Source: Bacteroidaceae bacterium (lineage in GTDB: Bacteria > Bacteroidota > Bacteroidia > Bacteroidales > Bacteroidaceae). From it: DNA of 64,000 nucleotides. The translations under genes and the position numbers were made by a program. The notes under the pieces were generated by a model. It was not told the DNA's origin. It did not search any database and saw nothing but the letters and a program-made list of their open reading frames with translations. Where the stretch lies: NCBI GenBank assembly GCA_017617235.1, contig JAFZWQ010000032.1, positions 62,001-126,000 of the forward strand, given 5' to 3'. Positions 1 through 8,225 of this stretch are shown one piece after another (within the stretch, counting starts at the first letter, position 1; the number at the start of each line of letters is the position of its first letter).

Positions 1-1386
1 AACGGTAATAGTAGCCAGGCTGGTGCAACCCTCGAACATCGAAGAACTCAAAGCCTCTACACCTTCAGCCATAACCATGTTCTTCAGCGACGTGCAGCCT
101 TTAAACAGGGAAGATCCCGGCTTTGCAACACCAGGGAGGGTTGCAGAAACAAGACTCGTGCACTCGGCAAATGCCTCGTCATTTACTTTTGTTACCAAAT
201 CGGGAATCGTAACAGCTGTCAAATTGCTACACCCCTTGAATGCGCTCTTATCAATAGTTGTCAGTGCATCGTCCAAGGTCAGTGTCTTCAGGCTACTGCA
301 ACCTTCAAAAGCAGATTCATTCAGTTTCGATATTTTGGTACCCAGTGCCACGCTCTCCAGGCTTGTGCAGCCCGAAAAGGCTTGTTTTCCGATTTCGCTC
401 ACTTTTTCAGTAAATGTCAAGGTCTTCATCCCCTTACAATTAATGAACGTACTGGCATTGATTTTAGAAACGCCAACAGGGATATTTACAGTTGGCAATG
501 CCTCGCAATTGGCAAAAGCAGATTCGCCCAACGTACTCAACGATGCAGGAATCTCTGCCGATGCCAGAGCCGTACAATCTTTGAATGCATTCTTATCAAT
601 TTTTGTAACGGTGCTGGGGATGTTAATCGATGCCAAGACGCTGCAACCCAAGAAGGCGGCTTCATTAATGGCCGTCACAGTCTCGGGCAGAACAGCACCA
701 CGCATCATGGCGCATCCGTTGAATGCATTCTTGGGAATTGTTGCTACTGTTCCTTTTATCTCTATCTTCGTCAGGCTCGAACACTTCTGACATGCACCTT
801 CCGCAATCGTTTCAAGCGTTGTCGGCAAAGTGAGCGTACGTAACTCGATATCGCCATTGAAAGCATTTTTACCAATCGTGGTCACACCCTCGGGCACTTC
901 GATACGGGTAATTGCTACACAATTCGAAAATGCGCCTTCACCAATTGACGTCAGGGTAGCAGGAAGGCTTAACACTTTCAGCTTCTTACAATCCAGACAA
1001 GTATTCTTGGGCATTGCAGTTACACCAGCGGGAATAAACAGAGAATCCAATGTCGAACAACCATTAAACGCGCCCTCGTTAATCGTGGTGAGTGTGGCAG
1101 GAAGAGTGACTTTTTTCAAGTTTGTACATGCCTGAAAAGCATTCTTGCCAATGGTTGTAACGGTATAGGTCGTCGTCACCTCGGTCTCCGGATTCGTGTA
1201 GCTTACCGTGTTCGGAATAACAATTTCGCCCGAATATTTAGGCGATTTCTTGGCAACAACGGTGGCAGTTGTCTCCACAACGGTGTAGGTGATATTGTTC
1301 ACCACAATGGTATCCGCCTTGGCAGCCATAGCCTGATTGCCGAAGGCAGACACAAGGATGGACATCAAAAGTAAAACTTTTCTCAT
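1..1386 (-). CDS. BspA-like leucine-rich-repeat surface protein (3' end beyond window)
   Basis: The reading frame opens at 1386 (ATG) and runs without a stop to base 1, so the C-terminus lies outside the window; 462 codons are present. A signal peptide (MRKVLLLMSILVSAFGNQAMA) is followed by about 50 residues of linker and then roughly 17 copies of a 23-residue repeat with the pattern I-x-K-x-A-F-x-x-C-x-x-L-x-x-V-x-L-P. This is the Treponema pallidum/BspA type LRR (LRR_5 family), found in secreted or surface proteins of oral and gut Bacteroidetes that bind host or matrix proteins. The ligand cannot be read from the sequence. Many repeats have 'AF.GC', while two lose the first Cys or Phe, as expected for drifting repeats. 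No partner gene is visible. The family is confident; function is only inferred. Confidence 0.85.
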   Translation of the reverse strand, partial: MRKVLLLMSILVSAFGNQAMAAKADTIVVNNITYTVVETTATVVAKKSPKYSGEIVIPNTVSYTNPETEVTTTYTVTTIGKNAFQACTNLKKVTLPATLTTINEGAFNGCSTLDSLFIPAGVTAMPKNTCLDCKKLKVLSLPATLTSIGEGAFSNCVAITRIEVPEGVTTIGKNAFNGDIELRTLTLPTTLETIAEGACQKCSSLTKIEIKGTVATIPKNAFNGCAMMRGAVLPETVTAINEAAFLGCSVLASINIPSTVTKIDKNAFKDCTALASAEIPASLSTLGESAFANCEALPTVNIPVGVSKINASTFINCKGMKTLTFTEKVSEIGKQAFSGCTSLESVALGTKISKLNESAFEGCSSLKTLTLDDALTTIDKSAFKGCSNLTAVTIPDLVTKVNDEAFAECTSLVSATLPGVAKPGSSLFKGCTSLKNMVMAEGVEALSSSMFEGCTSLATITV

Positions 1387-1492
1387 ATCGGTATTAAATT
1401 TTATCATTTCAATACAAAAAGGCACATAAATCGAGGTAAAATTACAAAAAATAAACATATCTCCCAAACAAAACCGTTGGAAAATACAACTT

Positions 1493-2143
1493 TTACAAAT
1501 AAGGATTCGTCCGTCGCTCGTCTCCTACCGTTGTCGAGGGACCATGTCCGGGATAAACGACCACATCGTCGGGCAGCACCATCACCCGTGTTCGGATAGC
1601 ATGCATCTCCTGCTCAATATCTCCGCCCGGAAAGTCTGCCCGTCCCACACTTCCCATGAAAAGCGTATCGCCGCTGAACAGCACCTTATCTGCCGAGTGA
1701 TAGAACATCAAGCCACCGGGGGTATGACCTGGAGTATGAATGACGCGCAAGGTGGTTTGCCCAAAGGGGACTTCCTCTTCGTCCTCGAGATAACGCTGCA
1801 CGGGAACCAACGTTACGGGCATATCAGATTGAAACAAGGAGTGCACCATATCCGGAGCATCATCGTAAATCGCCTGCTCCAGTCGATGGCACAAGGGCTT
1901 CAACCCATATCGACGATACAGGAAGGGCAAACCCATAACATGATCGAAATGCATGTGCGTCTGCAATGCCAATCGGGGTTGAAGGTGGCTTTCCTCGATA
2001 AACTGAGCTATTTTTTCCTCTTTTGCTGTATCCCATGTTCCACAGTCTATGATGGCACATTCCAGACTGTCGTCCCATACGAGATAGCAATTCTCCCCAA
2101 GTGGATTTACAACAAAACGCTTTATGTTCAATGTTCGATTCAT
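1493..2143 (-). CDS. MBL-fold metallo-hydrolase (glyoxalase II-like)
   Basis: A 216-residue metallo-beta-lactamase-fold hydrolase. The zinc-binding motif T-H-M-H-F-D-H is near residue 62-68, followed by H-T-P-G-H-T-P-G, the S-G-D-T-L-F segment with the bridging Asp, and the late P-G-H-G histidine. The order and length match the short glyoxalase II-like group (YcbL type) that hydrolyses thioesters such as S-lactoylglutathione analogues. The real substrate is not determinable, and Bacteroidetes generally lack glutathione, so the glyoxalase name should be taken loosely. It starts 6 bases after the rsmG stop and is the last gene of the nhaC-like, rsmG, MBL unit. There is no signal peptide, so it is cytoplasmic. 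Confidence 0.85.
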   Translation of the reverse strand: MNRTLNIKRFVVNPLGENCYLVWDDSLECAIIDCGTWDTAKEEKIAQFIEESHLQPRLALQTHMHFDHVMGLPFLYRRYGLKPLCHRLEQAIYDDAPDMVHSLFQSDMPVTLVPVQRYLEDEEEVPFGQTTLRVIHTPGHTPGGLMFYHSADKVLFSGDTLFMGSVGRADFPGGDIEQEMHAIRTRVMVLPDDVVVYPGHGPSTTVGDERRTNPYL

Positions 2144-2149
2144 AATTCC

Positions 2150-2770
2150 TTACAAAGGCAAATAAACAACTTGTTTGGTTTCGAAATAGGGCTCACTGAA
2201 ATAGGTGGCCACTGGCACTATCTCCACGCTGTTCTTCATGGGATAGGTTTCACTGGCCAGTTCGCCTCCTTTCAAACAGATCAAACCGTTGGGCAGGGCT
2301 CCATGCTGTTCCTTTGCGATGTTTTTCCGGCAGATTTTCACCAAATCGGCCAAGGGCATTACGGCTCGCGAAATCACATAATCAAACTTGTCGTGTTCCT
2401 CCTCGGCACGACACCAACGTGTCGATATATTCTTCAGTCCCAGGGCATTCGCTACTTCCGTACAAACCAGTATTTTCTTCTTGGTACTGTCCACCAGATG
2501 GAAATGCGTTTCGGGAAACAGTATGGCCAATGGAATACCCGGGAAACCGCCTCCCGTTCCCAAATCCATAACCTTCATGCCCGGCCGGAAACTCACATAC
2601 TGGGCAATCGCCAGTGAATGCAACACATGGTGTTCGTATAGGTTGTCGATATCCTTGCGCGAGATGACATTAATTTTAGCGTTCCAATCGTGATACAATT
2701 CATCCAGCATTCGGAACTGTTCCTGCTGACACTCGGTCAGGTTGGGGAAGTACTTAAGTATTAACTGCAT
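2150..2770 (-). CDS. rsmG: 16S rRNA (guanine-527-N7)-methyltransferase RsmG
   Basis: RsmG (formerly GidB) methylates N7 of G527 in the 530 loop of 16S rRNA using S-adenosylmethionine; loss of it gives low-level streptomycin resistance in other bacteria. The 206-residue length is typical. The SAM-binding motif V-M-D-L-G-T-G-G-G-F-P-G-I-P-L-A is at about residues 67-82. Upstream, 'NVISRKD' and 'HVLHSLAI' match the conserved RsmG N-terminal region. Its first 17 bases overlap the end of the antiporter gene and the MBL hydrolase follows after 6 bases, so the three are probably cotranscribed and translationally coupled. Confidence 0.95.
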   Translation of the reverse strand: MQLILKYFPNLTECQQEQFRMLDELYHDWNAKINVISRKDIDNLYEHHVLHSLAIAQYVSFRPGMKVMDLGTGGGFPGIPLAILFPETHFHLVDSTKKKILVCTEVANALGLKNISTRWCRAEEEHDKFDYVISRAVMPLADLVKICRKNIAKEQHGALPNGLICLKGGELASETYPMKNSVEIVPVATYFSEPYFETKQVVYLPL

Positions 2771-4130
2771 ATTTTCTGGGATAACGGAAAAGAATGGCTA
2801 GGAGCATGAACAGCCCCATGACAAACGGGTAATATAAATAAGGTATAATCTCGATGGGATTCAACAAGGCCAGGCTGCTAGCCATAAGCATCTGGGCTCC
2901 ATAGGGTATGATACCTTGAGCAAAGCACGAGAACGTGTCCAGGATACTGGCCGTTCGTCTGGGATCTATACCGAATTTTGCAGAAATTTCCTTGGCCAGA
3001 TTACCCACCGTCAGTATGGCGATGGTATTGTTTGCCGTACAAAAATTCGTAAAGACCACCAGACCGGCAATGCTCAGTTCTGCCCCTCTTTTTCCGGATA
3101 TGCGCTTCGTCAGTCGCTGTAGGATAAAGTCGATACCGCCTAACTGACGAATCACACCCACCATACCTGCTGCCATCAACGTAACGATAATCAGTTCACC
3201 CATGCCTAGGATGCCTTCTCCCATCGCCGTCAACCACTCATAGAAGCGATAACTGCCTCGCAGAATACCTATCACACCTGTGGAAAGGATTCCCAACACC
3301 AGCACCATCATCACATTCATTCCCATCAAAGCAGAACCCAGCACCAACAGATAGGGGACTACCAGCAACCAGTCAATATGCGATACCGCATTGGAAATCT
3401 GCAGGTTACATCCCATCATCACATATAGCAACAGCACCATCAATGCAGCCGGAACCACTATGCGGGCATTCAACTTGAATTTGTCACTCATCCGACAACC
3501 CTGTGTCTGCGTAGCCACGATGGTGGTATCCGAGATAAATGACAGGTTATCGCCAAAATAAGCCCCACCCACCACTACAGCAACGACAAAGGGAGTTGAA
3601 AGTTGAGAATTGAAAGTTGAAAGTTGAGGGTTGTCAATCGAGGCGGCAATACCTGTGGCTATGGGCACCAGGGCAACAATAGTACCCACGCTGGTACCTA
3701 CGCTGAGCGAGATGAAGCATGCTGCCAGAAACAGGCCCGCCAACAAGAACTGCGGAGGCAAAGTCCACAGGCACAGGTCCACGGTGGCCTGTATGGCTCC
3801 CATCTGTTTGGCGGAATGCGCAAAAGCCCCTGCCAGAATGAAAATCCATATCATCATCAGCAGATTGCTGTGGGCTGCTCCCTTGGAATAGACCTTGATG
3901 CGTTCGTCCAACTTCATGCCCCGCAACAGGAACACAGAATAGGCCGATGCCAGCATGAAAGCCACCGTAATGGGCACACTGTAAAAGTCGTGTGCCAACA
4001 GACTGAACACCAGATAGAATGTCAGGAATACCAACAAGGGCGACAACGCAAGAAAGCCTGATTTAGAACTCAACTTCTTAGGATTTACAGTTTTATTTGG
4101 CAAAGTTAGTAATAATTTTTCACTTTTCAT
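2754..4130 (-). CDS. NhaC-family Na+/H+ antiporter
   Basis: Up to 458 residues of hydrophobic, multi-spanning protein. The 'LALSPLLVFLTF...VPITVAF' opening, the 'GGAYFGDNLSFISDTTI' segment and the 'F.TANNTIAI' segment in the second half are typical of NhaC-type sodium/proton antiporters. A second NhaC is encoded at 29797-31272. Two things are odd. A simple-sequence repeat (3594-3638) is translated in frame and adds the stretch PQLSTFNSQLST to a loop near residues 166-177. The 5' end is also uncertain: the ATG at 4130 lies inside a dispersed 'gtgaaaa' repeat and a good -7 box (TAACTTTG, 4108-4101) lies downstream of it. Family similarity begins only near residue 20, so a TTG at 4073 may be the real start. 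Confidence 0.85.
   Translation of the reverse strand: MKSEKLLLTLPNKTVNPKKLSSKSGFLALSPLLVFLTFYLVFSLLAHDFYSVPITVAFMLASAYSVFLLRGMKLDERIKVYSKGAAHSNLLMMIWIFILAGAFAHSAKQMGAIQATVDLCLWTLPPQFLLAGLFLAACFISLSVGTSVGTIVALVPIATGIAASIDNPQLSTFNSQLSTPFVVAVVVGGAYFGDNLSFISDTTIVATQTQGCRMSDKFKLNARIVVPAALMVLLLYVMMGCNLQISNAVSHIDWLLVVPYLLVLGSALMGMNVMMVLVLGILSTGVIGILRGSYRFYEWLTAMGEGILGMGELIIVTLMAAGMVGVIRQLGGIDFILQRLTKRISGKRGAELSIAGLVVFTNFCTANNTIAILTVGNLAKEISAKFGIDPRRTASILDTFSCFAQGIIPYGAQMLMASSLALLNPIEIIPYLYYPFVMGLFMLLAILFRYPRKYAVNT
3594..3638. repeat. In-frame simple-sequence repeat (agttgaaagttgagaattg type)
   Basis: About 45 bases made of repeated 'gaaagttga / gaattgaa / gagggttgtcaa' words lie within the antiporter reading frame. 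Similar low-complexity words (caattatc, agttgtcaat) occur in intergenic DNA at 32826-32860 of this window. In the antiporter they are translated as PQLSTFNSQLST without breaking the frame, in a predicted loop between membrane segments. Confidence 0.7.
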
Positions 4131-4160
4131 TTTTCATTATTAATTTAATATGTATCTTTG
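4119..4160 (+). promoter_or_regulatory. Probable promoter of the SemiSWEET unit in a 'cttttcattttt' repeat
   Basis: A Bacteroidetes-type -7 box, TATCTTTG, is at 4153-4160, about 22 bases before the SemiSWEET start at 4182. The upstream half is the low-complexity repeat 'cacttttcatttttcatta' (4121-4139); a very similar stretch precedes the -7 box of rnpB (41361-41405). No clear TTTG -33 box is present. On the opposite strand TAACTTTG (4108-4101) could drive the antiporter operon, so this is a divergent promoter region. Confidence 0.55.
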
Positions 4161-4181
4161 TGTGTTAAATCCTGAAAAACT

Positions 4182-4469
4182 ATGGACAACCAGTTTTTTT
4201 TCGACATTTGCGGATGGGTGGCCAGCATCAGCATGATTCTGGGTTACCTGCCCCAGGCCATACAAACCATTCGAACCCGAAACACCGATGGCATAGCCCT
4301 GCCCACATTCCTGATGATGGCTGTCGGAGGCTTCTGTTTCATGCTACAGGGCATCCTGCACAAACCCGACATTCTGTGGGCCTTGTTCCTTACGAATCTG
4401 GTTACCACCTCGTGCAGCGTCATTGTTTTCACCATCAAGATTTACAACGACTATTTCAAGAAGAAATAA
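4182..4469 (+). CDS. SemiSWEET family sugar transporter
   Basis: A 95-residue protein with three predicted membrane helices (about residues 8-26, 41-58 and 65-88), the size of a SemiSWEET, a half-transporter that works as a homodimer to move mono- or disaccharides down their gradient. The PQ-loop motif G-Y-L-P-Q-A-I-Q-T-I-R-T-R is at residues 21-33, followed by a helix of the type 'ISxxxF' (here GIALPTFLMM). The gene ends 13 bases before the GHL10 gene, so the two are likely cotranscribed, placing a sugar carrier beside a carbohydrate-active protein. Confidence 0.85.
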   Translation: MDNQFFFDICGWVASISMILGYLPQAIQTIRTRNTDGIALPTFLMMAVGGFCFMLQGILHKPDILWALFLTNLVTTSCSVIVFTIKIYNDYFKKK

Positions 4470-4482
4470 GGCACAACTGCCC

Positions 4483-5955
4483 ATGACAAGACTCTGGATA
4501 ACCCTTCTGCTCCTTCTGTCTGCCTGCCCAGCCGTGCAGTCGCAATTACCTTGGGAGACGACCCAGCCCAAAAGGGAACTCCGAGCCGTATGGTTGACCA
4601 CGCTGAACGGGTTAGACTGGCCTCGCACGAAAGCGAACTCGTCCAGAACGGCGGAACAGCAAAAGGCAGAACTTTGCCGGATGCTCGACCAACTGCAAGC
4701 CTGCCACATCAACACCATTTTCCTACAAACCCGCATTCGCGGCACCGTCATCTATCCCAGCCGCTTGGAACCCTGGGATTTTTGCCTCACCGGAACCTAT
4801 GACAAATCCCCAGGCTACGATCCACTGGCCTTTGCCATCCAGGAAGTCCACCGCCGCGGAATGGAACTCCACGCCTGGGTGGTAACGATTCCAGTCTTCA
4901 AAGTCGAAGCTGCCAAGCAATTGGGTAAACGCTCGCTGCTCTATACCCACCCCGAACTGCTACGCCGCCACAATGGACAGTACTACCTCGACCCTGGCCT
5001 GCCCGGGACCGCAGACTACCTGTCTGCAATAATCAGCGATTTCATCGATAAATACGATATCGACGGCATTCACTTCGACTATATGCGATATCCCGAGAAT
5101 GCCAAGCAGTTCCCCGACCAGCAGACCTACAAGAAATACGGCAATGGCGTTCCTTTGGCAACATGGCGGCGCAACAACATCACGGCCATCGTACGCCGCC
5201 TCTATCGTGAGGCTAAGGCACGCAAGCCCTGGCTCGTAATGTCGTCCAGCCCTGTGGGTAAGTATCGCGACGTCCGCCGTTATTCGTCGCGTGGCTGGAA
5301 TGCCTACAATGCGGTAAACCAGGATGCCCAGGGGTGGTTACGTGAAGGCATTCAGGATGTTCTTTTCCCCATGATGTATTTCACCGGCGACCACTTCTAC
5401 CCTTTCGCTGCCGATTGGAAAGAAGGCAGTTACGGACGCTTCGTGGCACCGGGTCTCGGCATATATTTTCTTTCGCCTTCGGAACGCAACTGGCCCCTGT
5501 CGGAAGTCACGCATCAACTCCACTACCTTCGCCAGCAGGAACTGGCAGGACAGGCATTCTTCCGGGCTCGTTTCCTCCTTGACAATCACAAGGGACTCTA
5601 CGACTACCTGCGCGACCAGTTCTACCCCTACCCTGCATTGCCGCCACGCTATATCTGGACAGACAGCATTGCGCCACAGCCCCCCACGAACTTTACGGAA
5701 GAGGCGCTCGAGGGTCAAATGATGCGCCTCCGATGGGAGTCTGCCGATGCCACGTCGCAGGGAGGCCTTCGATACAATGTCTATGCCTCCAAGACACTAC
5801 CTGTCGATACTACGGCGGAGAATCTGGTGGCCATGTTGCTGCCCGAACCCGTCTATACCTACAATCGGTTCACCCTACTACTCAATCGTCTGCACCTGGC
5901 CGTCACCGCTGTCGACCGTTCGGGCAACGAAAGTGCGGCAACCCCATATCCATAA
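4483..5955 (+). CDS. Secreted glycosyl hydrolase-like 10 (GHL10/DUF187) protein
   Basis: A protein of 490 residues when started at the ATG at 4483, which opens a clear signal peptide (MTRLWITLLLLLSACPAVQS); an upstream in-frame start at 4423 lies inside the SemiSWEET gene and is unlikely. The segment 'KRELRAVWLTTLNGLDWP' begins a TIM-barrel domain of the GHL10 family, and 'DIDGIHFDYMRYP' around residue 195-205 carries the conserved acidic residues. The last about 90 residues look like a fibronectin type III module (LRWESADATSQGGLRYNVY). Homologues act on or bind peptidoglycan or other glycans, but the substrate is unproven. It is probably periplasmic or on the surface; a lipobox is not evident. 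Confidence 0.8.
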   Translation: MTRLWITLLLLLSACPAVQSQLPWETTQPKRELRAVWLTTLNGLDWPRTKANSSRTAEQQKAELCRMLDQLQACHINTIFLQTRIRGTVIYPSRLEPWDFCLTGTYDKSPGYDPLAFAIQEVHRRGMELHAWVVTIPVFKVEAAKQLGKRSLLYTHPELLRRHNGQYYLDPGLPGTADYLSAIISDFIDKYDIDGIHFDYMRYPENAKQFPDQQTYKKYGNGVPLATWRRNNITAIVRRLYREAKARKPWLVMSSSPVGKYRDVRRYSSRGWNAYNAVNQDAQGWLREGIQDVLFPMMYFTGDHFYPFAADWKEGSYGRFVAPGLGIYFLSPSERNWPLSEVTHQLHYLRQQELAGQAFFRARFLLDNHKGLYDYLRDQFYPYPALPPRYIWTDSIAPQPPTNFTEEALEGQMMRLRWESADATSQGGLRYNVYASKTLPVDTTAENLVAMLLPEPVYTYNRFTLLLNRLHLAVTAVDRSGNESAATPYP

Positions 5956-5976
5956 CCCTTAATCAACAGAACAGAC

Positions 5977-6891
5977 ATGAAATACGGAGTCATCGGAACA
6001 GGAGCCATCGGCGGATACTACGGAGCCCGTCTGGCACATAGCGGACAAGAAGTGCACTTCCTGCTGCACAGCGACTACGAACACGTCCGGCAGCACGGTT
6101 TGCGTGTGCTCTCGCCCCAGGGAAACTTCCACCTGTCCCAGCCACATATTTATAAGGATGCGCGCGATATGCCCCAGTGCGATGTGGTGCTCGTCGGTCT
6201 GAAGACCACCAACAACCATCTGTTGGCACAGTTGCTACCTCCCCTGCTTCACTCGCGCACCCTGGTGCTGCTCATCCAGAACGGCATCGGCGTGGAGGCA
6301 GACGTACAGCAGATGTTCCCCGGTCTGTGGTTGGCAGCTGGTCTAGCCTTCATCTGCTCGGCAAAGACGGAGCCAGGCGTCGTCAACCACCAGTTCTACG
6401 GTTCACTGAACATCGGTAACTATTCGTGCACCGATTCAAAACTCATAGACCAGTTGCTCGACGAGTTGCATGCGGCCGACATCGAGGCCAAGAGCCTGGA
6501 ATATGAGAAGGCCCGCTGGCGCAAAGCTGTGTGGAACATGCCCTATAACGGCATGACTGTAGCCCTGAATTGCCAGACCCGCGACCTGATGACACAGCCC
6601 GACAGCCGCCGTCTCATCTACGAACAGATGCTCGAGGTTTGCAACGCTGCAACGGCACTGGGCGTACAGGGTGTCGATGAGGCCTTTGCCCAGAAAATGA
6701 TGCAGATGACCGATGACATGGTGCCCTACAGCCCCTCGATGCGACTCGACTGGGACTTTCATCGTCCCATGGAAATCCAGTATCTCTACACCCGTCCGCT
6801 TCAGATGGCACGCCAAGCCGGCTGCCCCATGCCCCGTCTGGAAATGCTCGAAGCCGAACTTCGTTTCATGGAGGCACAAAAAACTTCGTGA
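5977..6891 (+). CDS. panE: 2-dehydropantoate 2-reductase family (PanE/ApbA)
   Basis: A 304-residue NAD(P)H-dependent reductase predicted to convert ketopantoate to pantoate in coenzyme A biosynthesis. The Rossmann dinucleotide motif G-T-G-A-I-G-G-Y-Y-G is at residues 7-16, followed by 'LVGLKTTNN' (conserved Lys in the ketopantoate reductase K-x-x-x segment) and 'LIQNGIG', with a helical C-terminal domain containing 'KARWRKAVWNMPYN', where the Lys is the usual catalytic general acid. No other pantothenate gene is nearby, and paralogues of this family reduce other 2-oxoacids, so substrate specificity is inferred. It starts 21 bases after the GHL10 gene. Confidence 0.85.
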   Translation: MKYGVIGTGAIGGYYGARLAHSGQEVHFLLHSDYEHVRQHGLRVLSPQGNFHLSQPHIYKDARDMPQCDVVLVGLKTTNNHLLAQLLPPLLHSRTLVLLIQNGIGVEADVQQMFPGLWLAAGLAFICSAKTEPGVVNHQFYGSLNIGNYSCTDSKLIDQLLDELHAADIEAKSLEYEKARWRKAVWNMPYNGMTVALNCQTRDLMTQPDSRRLIYEQMLEVCNAATALGVQGVDEAFAQKMMQMTDDMVPYSPSMRLDWDFHRPMEIQYLYTRPLQMARQAGCPMPRLEMLEAELRFMEAQKTS

Positions 6892-6945
6892 TTTTTACCA
6901 CATAAAACATATTTATTTGTAACTTTGTTGCAATAAACCCTTTAC

Positions 6946-8178
6946 ATGACTATGGAAGCACCAAAAAAAGAACTCATACTGCTGCGCATTACGGGCGAAG
7001 ACCGTCCCGGACTCACAGCCAGCTTCATGGAAATACTGGCCCGCTACGAAGCCGATGTCATGGACATCGGTCAGGCCGACATCCACAACACGCTGTCGCT
7101 GGGCATCATGATTTATGTCGATGAACAGAACTCGGGACAGGTCATGAAACACGTATTGTTCAAGGCATCTGAACTAGGTGTAACCGTACACTTCGCCCCT
7201 GTCAGCGAGAAGGAGTACAACGCCTGGGTGGGCCGTCAGGGAAAGAACCGTGCCATTCTGACCGTACTGGGTCGTCGTCTGGAAGCTCGCCAAATTGAGG
7301 CCGTGACGAAAATCATTGCCGAACAGGGATTGAACATCGACTCCATCCGTCGTCTCACGGGCCGTCCACCTTTGCACGAAGACAAGGATTCCGCCAAAGC
7401 CTGCATTGAATTCTCGGTTCGCGGTACACCCAACGACAAGGCCCAGTTGCACGAGCAACTCATGCGCCTGTCTTCGGAAATGGAAGTCGACTTCTCGTAC
7501 CAGAAAGACGACATGTACCGCCGCATGCGCCGCCTCATCTGCTTCGATATGGATTCTACCCTCATCCAGACGGAATGCATCGACGAACTGGCCGAACGCA
7601 ATGGCGTGGGTGCCCAGGTGCGCGCCATCACTGAGAGCGCTATGCGTGGCGAAATCGATTTCAAGGAGAGTTTCACCCGCCGTGTGGCCCTGCTGAAGGG
7701 GCTCGACGTCAGCGTCATGCAGGACATTGCCGAACACCTGCCCATGACCGAAGGAGTGGAACGTCTGATGATGGTATTGAAACGCTACGGCTACAAGATT
7801 GCCCTGCTTTCTGGCGGATTCACCTTCTTCGGCGAATACCTACAGAAGAAACTCGGCATCGACTACGTGTATGCCAACGAACTGGAAATCGGCGACGACA
7901 ACAAACTTACGGGTCGCTACGTAGGCGATATTGTCGACGGCAACCGCAAGGCCGAACTGCTGCGTTTGATTGCCCAGGTAGAGAAAGTGGACCTGGAACA
8001 GACCATTGCCGTGGGCGACGGTGCCAACGACCTGCCCATGCTCTCGCTAGCCGGCCTGGGAATTGCCTTCCACGCCAAACCCCGTGTCGTGGCCAATGCC
8101 CGTCAGAGCATCAACACCATCGGCATCGACGGCGTGCTTTATTTCCTGGGCTTCAAGGATTCCTACCTGCACATGTAA
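6946..8178 (+). CDS. serB: Phosphoserine phosphatase SerB with two ACT domains
   Basis: SerB removes phosphate from O-phospho-L-serine, the last step of serine synthesis. The 410 residues contain two N-terminal ACT domains (about 8-80 and 98-170; 'ITGEDRPGLTASFMEIL' starts the first), which usually bind serine or another amino acid for feedback control, and a C-terminal HAD phosphatase. The HAD motifs are D-M-D-S-T-L (nucleophile Asp, about residue 203), S-G-G-F-T (motif II), Lys in 'NRKAELL', and G-D-G-A-N-D-L-P-M (motif IV). A -7 box TAACTTTG lies at 6920-6927, so it may have its own promoter. Translation could start at the second Met, two codons later. Confidence 0.95.
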   Translation: MTMEAPKKELILLRITGEDRPGLTASFMEILARYEADVMDIGQADIHNTLSLGIMIYVDEQNSGQVMKHVLFKASELGVTVHFAPVSEKEYNAWVGRQGKNRAILTVLGRRLEARQIEAVTKIIAEQGLNIDSIRRLTGRPPLHEDKDSAKACIEFSVRGTPNDKAQLHEQLMRLSSEMEVDFSYQKDDMYRRMRRLICFDMDSTLIQTECIDELAERNGVGAQVRAITESAMRGEIDFKESFTRRVALLKGLDVSVMQDIAEHLPMTEGVERLMMVLKRYGYKIALLSGGFTFFGEYLQKKLGIDYVYANELEIGDDNKLTGRYVGDIVDGNRKAELLRLIAQVEKVDLEQTIAVGDGANDLPMLSLAGLGIAFHAKPRVVANARQSINTIGIDGVLYFLGFKDSYLHM

Positions 8179-8225
8179 CAGACATTCATAATTAACCCAA
8201 TTTATTAACCTAAACATTTATCACT

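Noticed and set aside
23..1135. Three plus-strand frames across the LRR gene
   Set aside because: The minus strand encodes a signal peptide and 17 regular LRR repeats; the plus frames are mirror images of that periodicity.
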